Source of the DNA: Carnegiea gigantea
Taxonomy: Eukaryota > Streptophyta > Magnoliopsida > Caryophyllales > Cactaceae
Assembly: GCA_029747015.1 (NCBI GenBank)
Contig: JAKOGI010000181.1
Location: 586,501 to 650,500 of the forward strand
Reading direction: 5' to 3'
DNA: 64,000 nt
A model generated the notes under the pieces. The model had not been told where the DNA came from, did not search any database, and saw only the letters and a program-made list of their open reading frames with translations. Shown in pieces: positions 48,327 to 58,713 of this stretch. Within the stretch, counting starts at the first letter, position 1. Each line of letters starts with the position of its first letter. The translations under genes were made by a program, and so were the position numbers.

Positions 48327-49955
48327 TGTTGAGTTCGTGAGTATCCAACCACAAGAGGGGGTGAATTGTGGTATCTGATTTTCGCGTTGTAGATAACAAA
48401 CACCCAGAGGTTGTTCTCAAGTGACAAACACCCTGATAGCTTGTTTGCACGGGGTGTTCTCAAATATTGCAGAGGCGAAAATCACCAAGATAGATGCGGA
48501 AAATAAAGCACACACAATTTTTACGTGGAAAACACCTCTAGCCCAACTGAGGTGTGAAAAACCACGACCTACCTCGTGTAGGATTTAACCACTTTCACTA
48601 ACGGGCTTCACACGTTACAAATGTAACACACCTTGTTACAACTTGCACCCACGTAACCTTCTTCCCAAAGACAGGTTACACCACGTCCAACCTTCGTAAG
48701 ATTAGACACGTCCAAGTCCACACGACTAGGACACACTCACTCACTTTTCTGATTCAAGATCAGGGTTACAAACACCTTACAGGGGGTGCTTCTCACTAAG
48801 CAGATGTAAGGTACAATGAAGATCCTATTATGCCAATGGTATGAAAACTCAAAATCAAACACAGCTTGTCACGGTTTGCTTTTCAGAATGAACCTCAAGA
48901 ATCTTTGAGTGTAAACCGAGTTTTCTGATTTTCCTGGATTTTTCAAAAGGCTGTGTTTATGCAAATTCAAACCGAGTTTTCTATCTCTCTGTTTTTTCGA
49001 GTGTTTTGAATATCTGTATATATCTGTCTGTGTGTATGTGCTGGGAGAGAAAAAGCTGAGGCTTTTAAACAAAAAAACCAACGGTCATAAACCACAGAAT
49101 CAGCTAAGTATGGAAATTGTTTTGCAAAATTATCCAACGGCTAATGATTAATTTATCCCAAAATATAAGGGATTTTGTTATCTTAAAAGATAACCCTTAT
49201 CTTTCCATAGCCGAGAGGTGGATTCAAAAAGCAACCAAAAATTTTCAGCTTTTGAAACTTTACCATATCCAAAAATATGGTCAAAGGAAAATTTTTTCCT
49301 TTAAGTTTTGGCAAATCTCCAAAACTTATTTTCGAAATTCTCCCAAAATATTTTCAGGAAATATCCTTTCCAGAGAAATAGCAGTTTTGAAATTCAAGGA
49401 AAGTATTCTAGAGATCTTGGCCAACCAAAATGAATTTTCAAAAATAATCGGGTATGGCCACTGCAGTTCAGAAACACCCTAGGCACCCTGTTCGCAGGGT
49501 TGTTCGCAACTGGTGTTCTGAAGCACTTAGCGCAAGTACCGATTCAAGAAGTGTTTAAAAATGATGTTTTCAATATTGGCATATTAACAAGAGTCTAATT
49601 AAATAAAACCTATATACCCAAGACTTCTTGTTTTGAACCAGTCATCTTGTCCGAGATTTGTAGAGCTGCTGTGAACACCAAAGCCACCTTGTTTGCTGGG
49701 GTTGTTCTTTGCATTGCTAGAGTTCAGGAACACGCTTTACAATCAACTGTCGAGATGGTGTTCTTGACTTAATATAGAATCACCAAGTAAAACCTGTCTA
49801 GAAGACTTGTTCTCACACGTAGCAAACCAGTTAATACAATAAAGATCACAAACACCAGTTAGGCCTGTTTGGAGATCGTGTTCGGAGCAACATTACTTGG
49901 ACAGATTTTTACACTTGGATTTGTTATCATCAAAACTAAATATAATAACACAACA
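48327..49955 (-). repeat. E1 LTR (5' LTR)
   Basis: A 1629-base LTR. Outside 49205-49295 it matches 38961-40572 almost base for base. Transcription should begin in it, reading toward lower coordinates; a TATA-like TTTAAAAGCC or TATATA lies in its middle, but I cannot fix the start site. Confidence 0.95.
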
Positions 49956-50310
49956 GCAGCTGAATAAACTTGAGAAAATTCATCTGAATGCCTATGAAAG
50001 TTCAAAGACTTAAAATAAGCGAATGAAAAGGTGGTATGACAAGTCTATCAATCTGAGAGAGTTTCGGGAAAAGGACTTGGTTCTTCTCTTCAACTCAAGG
50101 TTGAAGTCATTTCCTGGAAAACTTTGCTCACGGTGGTAAGGTCCTTTTAATGTCCTGAAGGTCTATCCCTATGGAGTCATCGAGATTAGCACTGAAGCCA
50201 CTGGCTCTTTCAAAGTGAATGGCTCTTAACTCAAACACTACATTGCTGGTTTACCAATTGAGGGCAAGGTCTTTCATAACCTTCTCAATGCTTTTCCACT
50301 TAGAAGCTAA
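49956..50310 (+). pseudogene. Element D integrase, C-terminal part
   Basis: Continues 38960 after the GCAGC duplication. It reads E-I/H-L-N-A-Y-E-S, then a K-R-W-Y-D-K block, then D-L-V-L-L-F-N-S-R-L-K and the P-F...V-Y-P-Y-G-V-I-E-I strand pattern of a Gypsy integrase tail (GPY/F-like). The end is at TAA 50308-50310 after N-A-F-P-L-R-S. Confidence 0.75.
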
Positions 50311-50381
50311 CCAAGCTTAGATTCGAGACCTAAAATAAGCTCTTTGGAAGGTAACCTAAGTTTTATTGCTTTCATTAAAAG

Positions 50382-50397
50382 GGAGAGAGAGAGAGAG

Positions 50398-50450
<53 letters not shown>
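50382..50450. repeat. (GA)n microsatellite
   Basis: Sixty-nine bases of GA repeat with one GC interruption, inside the post-pol spacer of element D. Confidence 0.97.
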
Positions 50451-50452
<2 letters not shown>

Positions 50453-50684
50453 AAAAATGGGGACGAGTCTACACTTGCGAGCAACTAAAAATAAAAATCG
50501 AAAAAAAAGATGAAAAGTGCCTCACCATGCTCTGCAGTGTACAAGTGCTTACTTTAGGGTCTGAAGCCCACATAGGCGCACGGTTGACTGTGCATCGATG
50601 CACGCCCGTGCACCCCAAATTCTTCCTTTCCCTTTTTTTCCTCCTTCGCTAGTGCGCTCATCCTCACTCTTACACTCATTCACC

Positions 50685-50849
50685 ATCTCTCTCTCTCTCT
50701 CTCTCTCTCTCCCCCCTTCATGCCCCCATCTCTCTCTCTCTCTTACCCTCGCTCTTTCGCCGGCCACCTTCATTACTATCGTGTCGTCGATGACCATCGG
50801 CATCGCCCGCCACTCTCTTTCCAGTCTCTCTCTCACTCTCTCTCTCTCT
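50685..50849. repeat. CT-rich imperfect microsatellite
   Basis: Three CT tracts (about 50687-50711, 50729-50743 and 50825-50849) separated by CCCC- and CTCG-rich spacers. Confidence 0.85.
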
Positions 50850-51192
50850 TGACAATTGCATAATCTCTCACTTCTTCCCCTTTGCTTTTCAGACTTACTT
50901 GACACCACGCCTTCATGTTGGCGACACCCACTGCTGCTACTGCTCACTAGCGTTCTCCTTTATTGCTTGTACACTGGCCACACCCCCAAAGAGCCCCTAA
51001 ACCACTCCCTTCACCACTCTGCTTCAAAAAAATTGAAACCCTTGGTTTGGCTTCTCGCAAAAGCTCCTCCCACACACCACTATTGCTTCACTTTAAGGCT
51101 ATTTTTAGGTTCAATTGTAAGTTTTTGGTGGTTGCTTTATCAAATTGCAATTACTCTGGCACAATTTTAGGTGCAGGCTCACACTTCATACC

Positions 51193-51905
51193 CGTGGCCC
51201 CGAACAAACGCTTAAAGTCAATCGCCTCCCCTAGACGGGCACAAGGTGCTGATATAATCCTCCACCTCCTCATGTAATTAACAAATATTGCCTTGTGCAC
51301 CTAATTACACTGATGAACAAATGCTTGACGCATTGAGTTTACTAGATGATCTGTGAATTTTGCTGGGTAGATTTGGTTGGTTACAATTTGTGGCTTTCCA
51401 AGAGCCGATTTATTAATGGCTTGTTTGGGAGTTTATGAGCTCCCTTATGGTAGATTCGAAACGGGATGTTTCAGGGCAACGTTGGGTACATTAGGTTTTG
51501 ATTATTCAATCGGACCTTTAAGGAACAATCAGGGTATGTTAGCCTAACCATGTTGTGTTAGCCCCTGTCAATGATGGCTATAATCAAGGTAGCTTTTGGT
51601 TCACCATCACTTGTTTAGGGCGATGATATAAGGCTAGGTCTATCAAAGCCACGGGGATTTACAGTCTCGTGCTTCAATACCTTCAGTGCCTCACAGCGAA
51701 CTATGTGTTCTCCCATGCTGATAGTCAAAATGGGATGCATAAGGGAGAGTTATTCATCCTTTAGGCTGCATTTCATGACAAAGCTATGAACGTCAGGGCC
51801 TTTATAGCTACCCACCTAGAGGAACAAGCCCAATCTCCTAAGGTTGTTATAGCTGCAGGGGTATTACCATCATTATTGCTCGGGCTTTAGGCTTTAATCG
51901 CTAAG
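51193..51905 (+). pseudogene. ATHILA-type ORF of element D, first part
   Basis: The expected start reads GTG at 51193 (GTGGCCCCGAAC) where element A has ATG (ATGGCACCAAAA), so the initiator seems lost. Blocks in order: Y-T-D-E-Q-M-L-D-A-L-S-L-L-D-D, then L-G-R-F-G-W-L-Q-F-V-A-F-Q-E-P-I-Y, Y-N-Q-G-S-F-W-F-T-I-T, G-E-L-F-I-L and M-N-V-R-A-F-I-A-T-H-L-E-E-Q-A, and V-V-I-A-A-G. The last three correspond to blocks of the element A ORF at 13625-14152. Many stops. E2 interrupts it at 51905. Confidence 0.65.
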
Positions 51906-53145
51906 TGTTGTGTTATTATATTTAGTTTTGATGATAACAAATCCAAGTGTAAAAATCTGTCCAAGTAATGTTGCTCCGAACAAGATCTCCAAACAGGCCT
52001 AACTGGTGTTTGTGATCTTTATTGTATTAACTGGTTTGCTACATGTGAGAATGTCTTCTAGACAGGTTTTACTTGGTGATTCTATATTAAGTCAAGAACA
52101 CCATCTCGACAGTTGATTGTAAAGCGTGTTCCTGAACTCTAGCAATGCAAAGAACAACCCCAGTAAACAAGGTGGCCTTGGTGTTCACAGCAGCTCTACA
52201 AATCTCGGACAAGATGACTGGTTCAAAACAAGAAGTCTTGGGTATATAGGTTTTATTTAATTAGACTCTTGTTAATATGCCAATATTGAAAACATCATTT
52301 TTAAACACTTCTTGAATCGGTACTTGCGCTAAGTGCTTCAGAACACCAGTTGCGAACAACCCTGTGAACAGGGTGCCTAGGGTGTCTCTGAACTGCAGTG
52401 GCCATACCCGATTATTTTTGAAAAATTCATTTTGGTTGGCCAAGATCTCTAGAATACTTTCCTTGAATTTTAAAACTGCTATTTCTCTGGAAAGGATATT
52501 TCCTGAAAATATTTTGGGAGAATTTCGAAAATAAGTTTTGGAGATTTGCCAAAACTTAAAGGAAAAAATTTCCTTTGACTATATTTTCGGATTTGGTAAA
52601 AGCTGAAAATCTCTTTAAACCTCTTCACGGTTATGGGAAGATAAGGGTTATCTTTTAAGATAACAAAATCCCTTATATTTTGGGATAAATTAATCATTAG
52701 CCGTTGGATAATTTTGCAAAACAATTTCCATACTTAGCTGATTCTGTGGTTTATGACCGTTGGTTTTTTTGTTTAAAAGCCTCAGCTTTTTCTCTCCCAG
52801 CACATACACACAGACAGATATATACAGATATTCAAAACACTCGAAAAACAGAGAGATAGAAAACCCGTTAGTGAAAGTGGTTAAATCCTACACGAGGTAG
52901 GTCGTGGTTTTTCACACCTCAGTTGGGCTAGAGGTGTTTTTCACGTAAAAATTGTGTGTGCTTTTATTTTCCGCATCATTATCTTGGTGATTTTCGCCTG
53001 CAAATTTGAGAACACCCCGTGCAAACAAGCTATCAGGGTGTTTGTCACAAGAATAACCTCTGTGAGGGTGTTTGTTATACAACGCGAAAATCAGACCACC
53101 ACAATTCACCCCCCTCTTGTGGTTGTGTACTCTTGGAATTCAACA
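51906..53145 (+). repeat. E2 5' LTR with internal deletion
   Basis: A 1240-base LTR. Compared with 60845-62457 it lacks about 373 bases at 52863, where AGATAGAAAA is joined to CCCGTTAGTG. The two break points share a short AA(G/A)CCC-like sequence. The tail before the primer site also differs slightly (GTGTACTCTTGGAATTCAACA). Confidence 0.93.
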
Positions 53146-53147
53146 AG

Positions 53148-53161
53148 TGGTATCAGAGCGG
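53148..53161 (+). other. E2 primer-binding site, tRNA-Met
   Basis: TGGTATCAGAGCGG, two bases inside the 5' LTR, as in E1. Confidence 0.92.
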
Positions 53162-53200
53162 GTTCTCTCAAAAGGGCTAACACCTTGAGAGATTCTGAAG

Positions 53201-54934
53201 ATGAGTACACCACAAGGAATCCTTGAAGGGCAATCCATTACTCGTCCACCCTATTTCAACGGCCAACATTATAGTTGGTGGAAGAATAGGATGGAGAACT
53301 ATATTCAGGCAGAAGATTATGAATTATGGATGCTCATCAAGAACGGGCCCCTTGTTCCCACCAAGGTGCTTGAAGATGGTAAGAAGGTTCCCAAGGAATC
53401 CATAGAATTTGATACCGAGGACTACAAGAAAATGGAGAAAAATGCCAAAGCTAAAAAGCTTCTATATTTTGGCCTAGGACCCGATGAATACACTCGCATC
53501 TCTGAGTGTGAATCAGCCCAAGCTATCTGGAATGCTCTGCAAGTTGCTCATGAAGGTACGAGTCAAGTTAAACAATCTAGAATTGAGCTACTTATGCGAC
53601 AATATGAGTTGTTTGATATGGGTGATCATGAAACTATGATGGACATGTATACACGGTTCACCCACATCACGAACGAGTTAAAATCCCTGGGAAGATCTTT
53701 CACCACTGAAGAGTTGGTGAGGAAAATCCTCAGAATTTTACCTCGCACGTGGGAGGCCAAAGTAACAGCCATCCAAGAGGCTAAAGACATGAACCAGATC
53801 ACCCTTGACGAGTTGATTGGTAATCTCCAGACCTATGAACTCCGAAAGAACTCACAGCAAAGAGAGGAGCAAAAGAAGGATCGTGGGCTTGCCTTGAAAG
53901 CACATGAGGACACTGACTCTGACCTTGAAGATGAAGAAATGGCCCTAATGTCCAGAAAATTCAAGAAATTCTTCAAAAAGGTCAAGGAAAACAACAAAAG
54001 AAAAGACTTCAGCAAGTCCAGAAACACCTCTAAAGAACAGCTCACAGGGTGTTTCAAGTGCGGCAAACCAGATCACTTAGTCAAGAATTGCCCTCTGCTT
54101 CGAGAAGATCAAATGCCTGAACACCCTCGAAAACAGGGTCGAAAACACCCTATAAACAATCTGGCAGGCGATTCTCGAAAGCTATGCTGGCTGCTTGGGG
54201 AGATTCCTCTAAGGATGAAGGAGAATCTGAAGCTGAAGAAGGAGTCGTAGCACTTATGGCACAAAGTGATTCAGATTCAGATGATGAATCAACAATCAGC
54301 TTCTCAGATCTCAAGAACAAGGTACATGGTCTTAACAAAGCCACTTTAGAAGAACTTCTATATAATTTGATAGACACATGTGCTGATCTAAAAAGAGAAG
54401 TTCGTGACCTAGAGCTTGAAAATGAAATTCTTAAAAATGAAAAACTCGGTTTACATGAAAATGTTAATATGCTCAAAGGAAAACCTCTTTATAAAAGAAG
54501 GAGATTACTCTCGAATAGAGGAAAAACTCTTTGAGGTGGAAGGAATGGTTGAGTCCCTGCTCAAAGAGAACAAGGGTTTGCATGCTAATAAAGAAAAACT
54601 GGAAACCGAGCTTAGCACAAACAAACGCTGGAACAAATCTTCACAGGCCCTTGCTTGGTTAAACACTCACCACAGTCGAAACAAAAAGGGACTTGGGTAT
54701 AAGCCTAAACGAACAGTCTACCCAATTCACAGAAAGTATGTGGGATTACCTGAAAACATTGTTTGCTTTCATTGTGGCAAAACGGGTCATTATAGATACA
54801 CTTGCCCTTTAAGAAAACATGCCAATGAAAAGAATGAAAGGTATGTGAAACAAATCTGGATTAGAAAAGATGAGCTTTACATGTCTAAAGGAATGGGACC
54901 CAAGTGGATCTGGGTTCCCAAAACTAACCCGTGA
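53201..54934 (+). pseudogene. E2 gag
   Basis: ATG at 53201 (MSTPQGILEG). The first 325 or so codons are open and include the W-W-K-N-R-M-E-N-Y block, the UBN2-type Gag domain and the first zinc knuckle (C-F-K-C-G-K-P-D-H-L-V-K-N-C). A one-base loss near 54163 (GGC for GGGC in E1) shifts the frame, and a one-base gain near 54478 shifts it back. The second knuckle (C-F-H-C-G-K-T-G-H-Y-R-Y-T-C) and the C-terminus ending K-T-N-P are therefore again in the original frame. It ends with TGA at 54932-54934, in frame with pol. The segment between the shifts is acidic (S-D-S-D-S-D-D-E) in the intact frame. Confidence 0.9.
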
Positions 54935-57900
54935 TTTGTTTTGCAGGCTGAAGTGAGAGAGAACAACCTTACGAACAACCCCACTAACACCCTTGGAAAC
55001 AGGCAGTTGTGGTTTGTTGATAGTGGGTGTTCACGGCACATGACTGGTGAAAGATCAAACTTTCTCTTACTTACAGCTCTGAATGGTGGGAGTGTAGCAT
55101 TTGGAAACGGCAAGTCCGGGACAATTGTCGGTATAGGTAATATTGGTAAAACTCTCTCCCACTCAATTGATAATGTGCACTTAGTTGATGGGTTAAAGCA
55201 CAATTTGCTAAGTGTGTCCCAACTGTGTGACAAGAACAACCTAGTACTGTTTTCAAAAACACGTTGCTTGGTTGTGAATGACGACACAGGAGATGTTGTG
55301 TTGAGGGGGAAGCGATGTCAAAATGTTTATAAAGTTTGTATTTCCACTCTTCCCCAAAATAATCTGACTTGTTTAAATGCATTAAATGATGATATAATGC
55401 TATGGCACAAGAGACTAGGTCATGCAAGCTTATCCTTGTTAAACAAACTTGTTTCAAAAGACCTAGTTATTGGACTACCTTCCATCAAATTTAATGATGA
55501 CAAGGTATGTGAAGCTTGTGCAAAAGGCAAACAAGTCAGATCTTCTTTTAAATCGAAAAAATGTGTAAGCACTACTCGACCTCTAGAATTATTACACATT
55601 GATTTGTGTGGTCCCATGAGGGTAACCAGTAGAGGTGGGAAAAAGTATGTGCTTGTTGTAGTGGATGATTACTCTCGATTTACTTGGACCTTGTTTTTGG
55701 CATCCAAAGATGAAACCTTTGAGAATTTTATTGCCTTTCTCAAAAAGGTTGAAAAGAGAGTAGGACACTCTTTAATTAGCTTGAGATCTGATCATGGAAC
55801 TGAATTTGAAAATGCAAGTTTTATTAACTATTGTAATGAACATGGTGTTGATCATAACTTCTCAGCCCCAAGAACACCCCAACAAAATGGGGTGGTTGAG
55901 CGCAAAAATCGAACCCTGGAAGACATGACCAGAACAATGCTTATAGCTAGTGGTCTTCCTAGGTATTTCTGGGCAGAAGCATTGAACACCTCATGTTACA
56001 TTATAAATAGATGCATGATCTGACCCATTTTGAGCAAAACTCCTTATGAACTTATCAAGGGCAGAAAACCCAATATTACGCACCTAAGGGCATTTGGTTG
56101 TAGGTGTTTTGTGCATAATAATGGGAAGGATGTCTTAGAAAAATTTGACCCTAGGAGTGATGAGGCAATATTCCTTGGCTACTCTTCTCACAGCATGGCA
56201 TACAAAGTCTTTAACAAAAGAACCTTGTGTGTTGAGGAAAGTGTGCATGTGCTTTTTAATGAATCTAACGTGTTAAGTGAGAATGATGCACAGGAAGATG
56301 AACTTGAATTAGGTCTTGTTCGAAAAGAAGTGTTGCTCCAAGATAAACGAGGTAAGAACACCATGGAGAAAACAACTCCTGAAGGTGTTCCTCAGAACAG
56401 CAGGCAAGGTGAACACCAAACAGGGGAAAACACCGCTGAACCCTGTTCGGAACCGTGTTCTTCAGGAATAGACTTACAAACATGTGCAGAAACAGGCTCG
56501 GGAGATGATCGTAAGCATTATGTTACGACTAGAGTAGAGCATGGGTCTGTGGATCCTCTTACTCCACGACCATGGAAGCACCATAGTTCGCACCCTCTTG
56601 ATCAAATCTTGTCAGATATTAATACTGGAGTGCAAACTAGATCTAAACTAAAGAATTTTTGTGCTTTCTATGCTTTTCTTTCTAACATTGAGCCAAAAAG
56701 TGTGAATGAAGCTCTTGCAGATTCAGATTGGATCACGGCTATGCAAGAAGAGCTTCATCAATTTGAGAGAAACAAAGTATGGCACCTTGTACCTAAACCT
56801 GCAGAGGGAACAATCATTGGAACCAAGTGGGTGTTCCGAAACAAACTGGATGAGTCAGGAACAGTCACTAGGAACAAGGCATGGCTGGTTGTACAAGGAT
56901 ACAATCAAGAAGAAGGGATCGACTATAAAGAAACCTTTGCACCAGTTGCTAGAATTGAGGCTATTCGAATCTTAATAGCCTTTGCAGCTCATATAGAAAT
57001 CAAGCTATATCAAATGGATGTTAAAAGTGCATTCCTAAACGGATACCTTAAAGAAGAAGAGGTGTATGTCAAACAACCCCCTGGTTTTGAAAATGGTGAT
57101 TTCCCAAATCATGTTTTTAAACTTGACAAGGCACTTTATGGTTTAAAACAAGCTCCAAGAGCTTGGTATGAACGGTTGTCAAGTTTTTTACTTGAAAATG
57201 ATTTTAGAAGAGGCAAGGTAGACAATACCTTGTTTCTAAAATCTAAGGGGGAACATTTTTTGATTGTCCAAATATATGTTGATGACATTATATTTGGTGC
57301 AACTCATCATGATTTATGCAATGAATTTTCAAATATGATGAGGAGTGAGTTTGAGATGAGCATGATAGGTGAGCTTAATTTTTTCTTAGGCTTACAAATC
57401 AAGCAAACTCCAAACGGCACCATGATCCATCAGCAAAAGTATATCAAGGAGTTACTTAAGCGTTTTGGGATGGAGTCAGCCAAACCCATAGACACTCCTA
57501 TTTCTCCTTCAACCAAGTTGGTTATGGATGATGGGAGTCCCTCAGTTGAGGAGAAACTCTATAGGGGTATGATTGGGTCACTCTTATACCTAACCGCTAG
57601 TAGACCTGATATTGTTTTTAGTGTTGGTTTATGTGCCCGTTTTCAGTCTAACCCTAAGGAAACTCATCTTAAGGCTGTTAAACGGATACTAAGGTATTTG
57701 AAACATACACCCAATTTAGCTTTATGGTATCCTAAAGGTTGCAATTTTGATCTTGTTGGATATGCTGACGCTGACTATGCTGGATTCCTAGTTGATAGAA
57801 AGAGTACCTCAGGTATGGCTCACTTTCTTGGACCTTGTTTGGTATCTTGGGCTACCAAGAAGCAACATTCAGTTGCCATGTCCACAGCAGAAGCTGAATA

Positions 57901-58219
57901 TGTTGCAGCAGCTTCATGTTGTGCTCAACTGTTGTGGATAAGGCAACAGCTTAAGGACTTTTGTGTTGACATTGGATGCATTCCTATTTTTTGTGATAAC
58001 ACAAGTGCAATTAACATTGCCAAAAATCCATGTCAACATAAAAGAACAAAGCATATTGACATTCGACATCATTTCTTGAGAGATAATGTTGAAAAGGGTT
58101 TAATCTCTATGAATTTTTGCTCAACGGAAAGTCAGATTGCTGATATATTCACTAAGGGACTAGCTAGAGACCTTTTTGAGAGAAATAGACTGGAACTAGG
58201 GTTGGTGAGAACACCCTGA
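54935..58219 (+). pseudogene. E2 pol: protease, integrase, RT, RNase H
   Basis: The frame follows the gag UGA without shift and contains no ATG close to its start. Protease ([12 protein letters not shown]) is at about 55010-55050. Next are pre-integrase L-W-H-K-R-L-G-H with C-E-A-C, and the integrase core with [13 protein letters not shown] and [11 protein letters not shown] at 56021-56023 interrupts it where E1 has AGA. From 56030 the frame is open for 729 codons: RT with [11 protein letters not shown] and Y-V-D-D-I-I-F-G, RNase H with [15 protein letters not shown] and C-D-N-T-S-A-I, ending L-V-R-T-P. One extra Glu codon near 57060 is not in E1. RNase H is complete, unlike in E1. Confidence 0.93.
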
Positions 58220-58713
58220 GATACCTGTTTCCAGAACATGAACTGGGTTTGGTAAGATCAACCGTTACACCCTGTTATCTCCCCCTGTTTGCAAATTTTA
58301 TTAATAATGGATGTGATTGCATATGCCCGTATTGCATGCATTTTTTTTCCTTATCTACTTAGTACAACATAAGGGGATGTACTGGAGCCGTCTTAATGCC
58401 ATTCAGTCGAATCAGATCAGACGGCAAAGAACAGGCATAATACAGAGAACAGGTACGCCCCTTGGTTGCTCGGTGGCATAATACAGAGAACAGGTACGCC
58501 CCTTGGTTGCTCGGTGTGTTTGCTTTCCTTCCCAAGGCACAAGATGTTATTGCTCCTACCCGTTGCAATTCAAGAGATCTTCTCAAAGATTCGGCTGCTC
58601 TCTCTCTCTCTCTTTTTATGCCCTGCTCTTAGTACTATCGTTCGTCTTGCCCTCACGCAAAAACCGAACATCCTGCAAACTCCTTAAACCCTAATCTCTC
58701 TCCTCTAGCAACA
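58220..58713 (+). other. E2 spacer between pol and the third ORF
   Basis: About 494 bases without a gene. It holds the 41-base tandem duplication (58435-58516), a CT-rich run at about 58598-58613 and a leader-like stretch before the ATG at 58714. Such a spacer argues that the third ORF is not made by readthrough from pol but from its own or a spliced RNA. Confidence 0.7.
58435..58516 (+). repeat. E2 41-base tandem duplication
   Basis: Two exact 41-base units at 58435-58475 and 58476-58516, each containing GCATAATACAGAGAACAGG and CCTTGGTTGCTCGGTG. The same pair is in E1. Confidence 0.95.

Larger units (their letters stand above)
38961..49955 (-). mobile_element. SIRE/Maximus-like Copia element E1
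   Basis: A complete 10,995-base element with LTRs 38961-40572 and 48327-49955, both beginning TGTTGAG and ending ACACAACA on the plus strand. The target duplication GCAGC is at 38956-38960 and 49956-49960. The minus strand carries, in order, 5' LTR, tRNA-Met primer site, gag, UGA, pol (protease, integrase, RT, RNase H), a third ORF, polypurine tract and 3' LTR. A large Copia element with two-knuckle Gag and an extra ORF after pol is the layout of the SIRE/Maximus lineage. It is nearly identical to E2 at 51906-62457, in the opposite orientation. Nonsense and frameshift mutations disable gag, RNase H and the third ORF. Confidence 0.95.
50311..51192 (+). other. Element D region between pol and the ATHILA-type ORF
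   Basis: A low-complexity spacer. It contains (GA)n at 50382-50450 and CT-rich runs at about 50685-50745 and 50825-50849. Open frames here are products of the repeats (Arg-Glu or Ser-Leu strings) and I do not consider them genes. Confidence 0.7.

Noticed and set aside
38961..49955. E1 third ORF as a true viral envelope glycoprotein
   Set aside because: No visible signal peptide, transmembrane segment or Cys-rich ectodomain; env-like is used only for its position.
50344..50947. Open frames of 84-132 codons on both strands around the GA and CT repeats
   Set aside because: They translate to Arg-Glu or Ser-Leu strings from the microsatellites and have no other protein-like content.
54932..54934. 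UGA as a sense codon (altered genetic code)
   Set aside because: This is plant nuclear DNA and UGA acts as a normal stop elsewhere; readthrough or splicing explains the boundary better.
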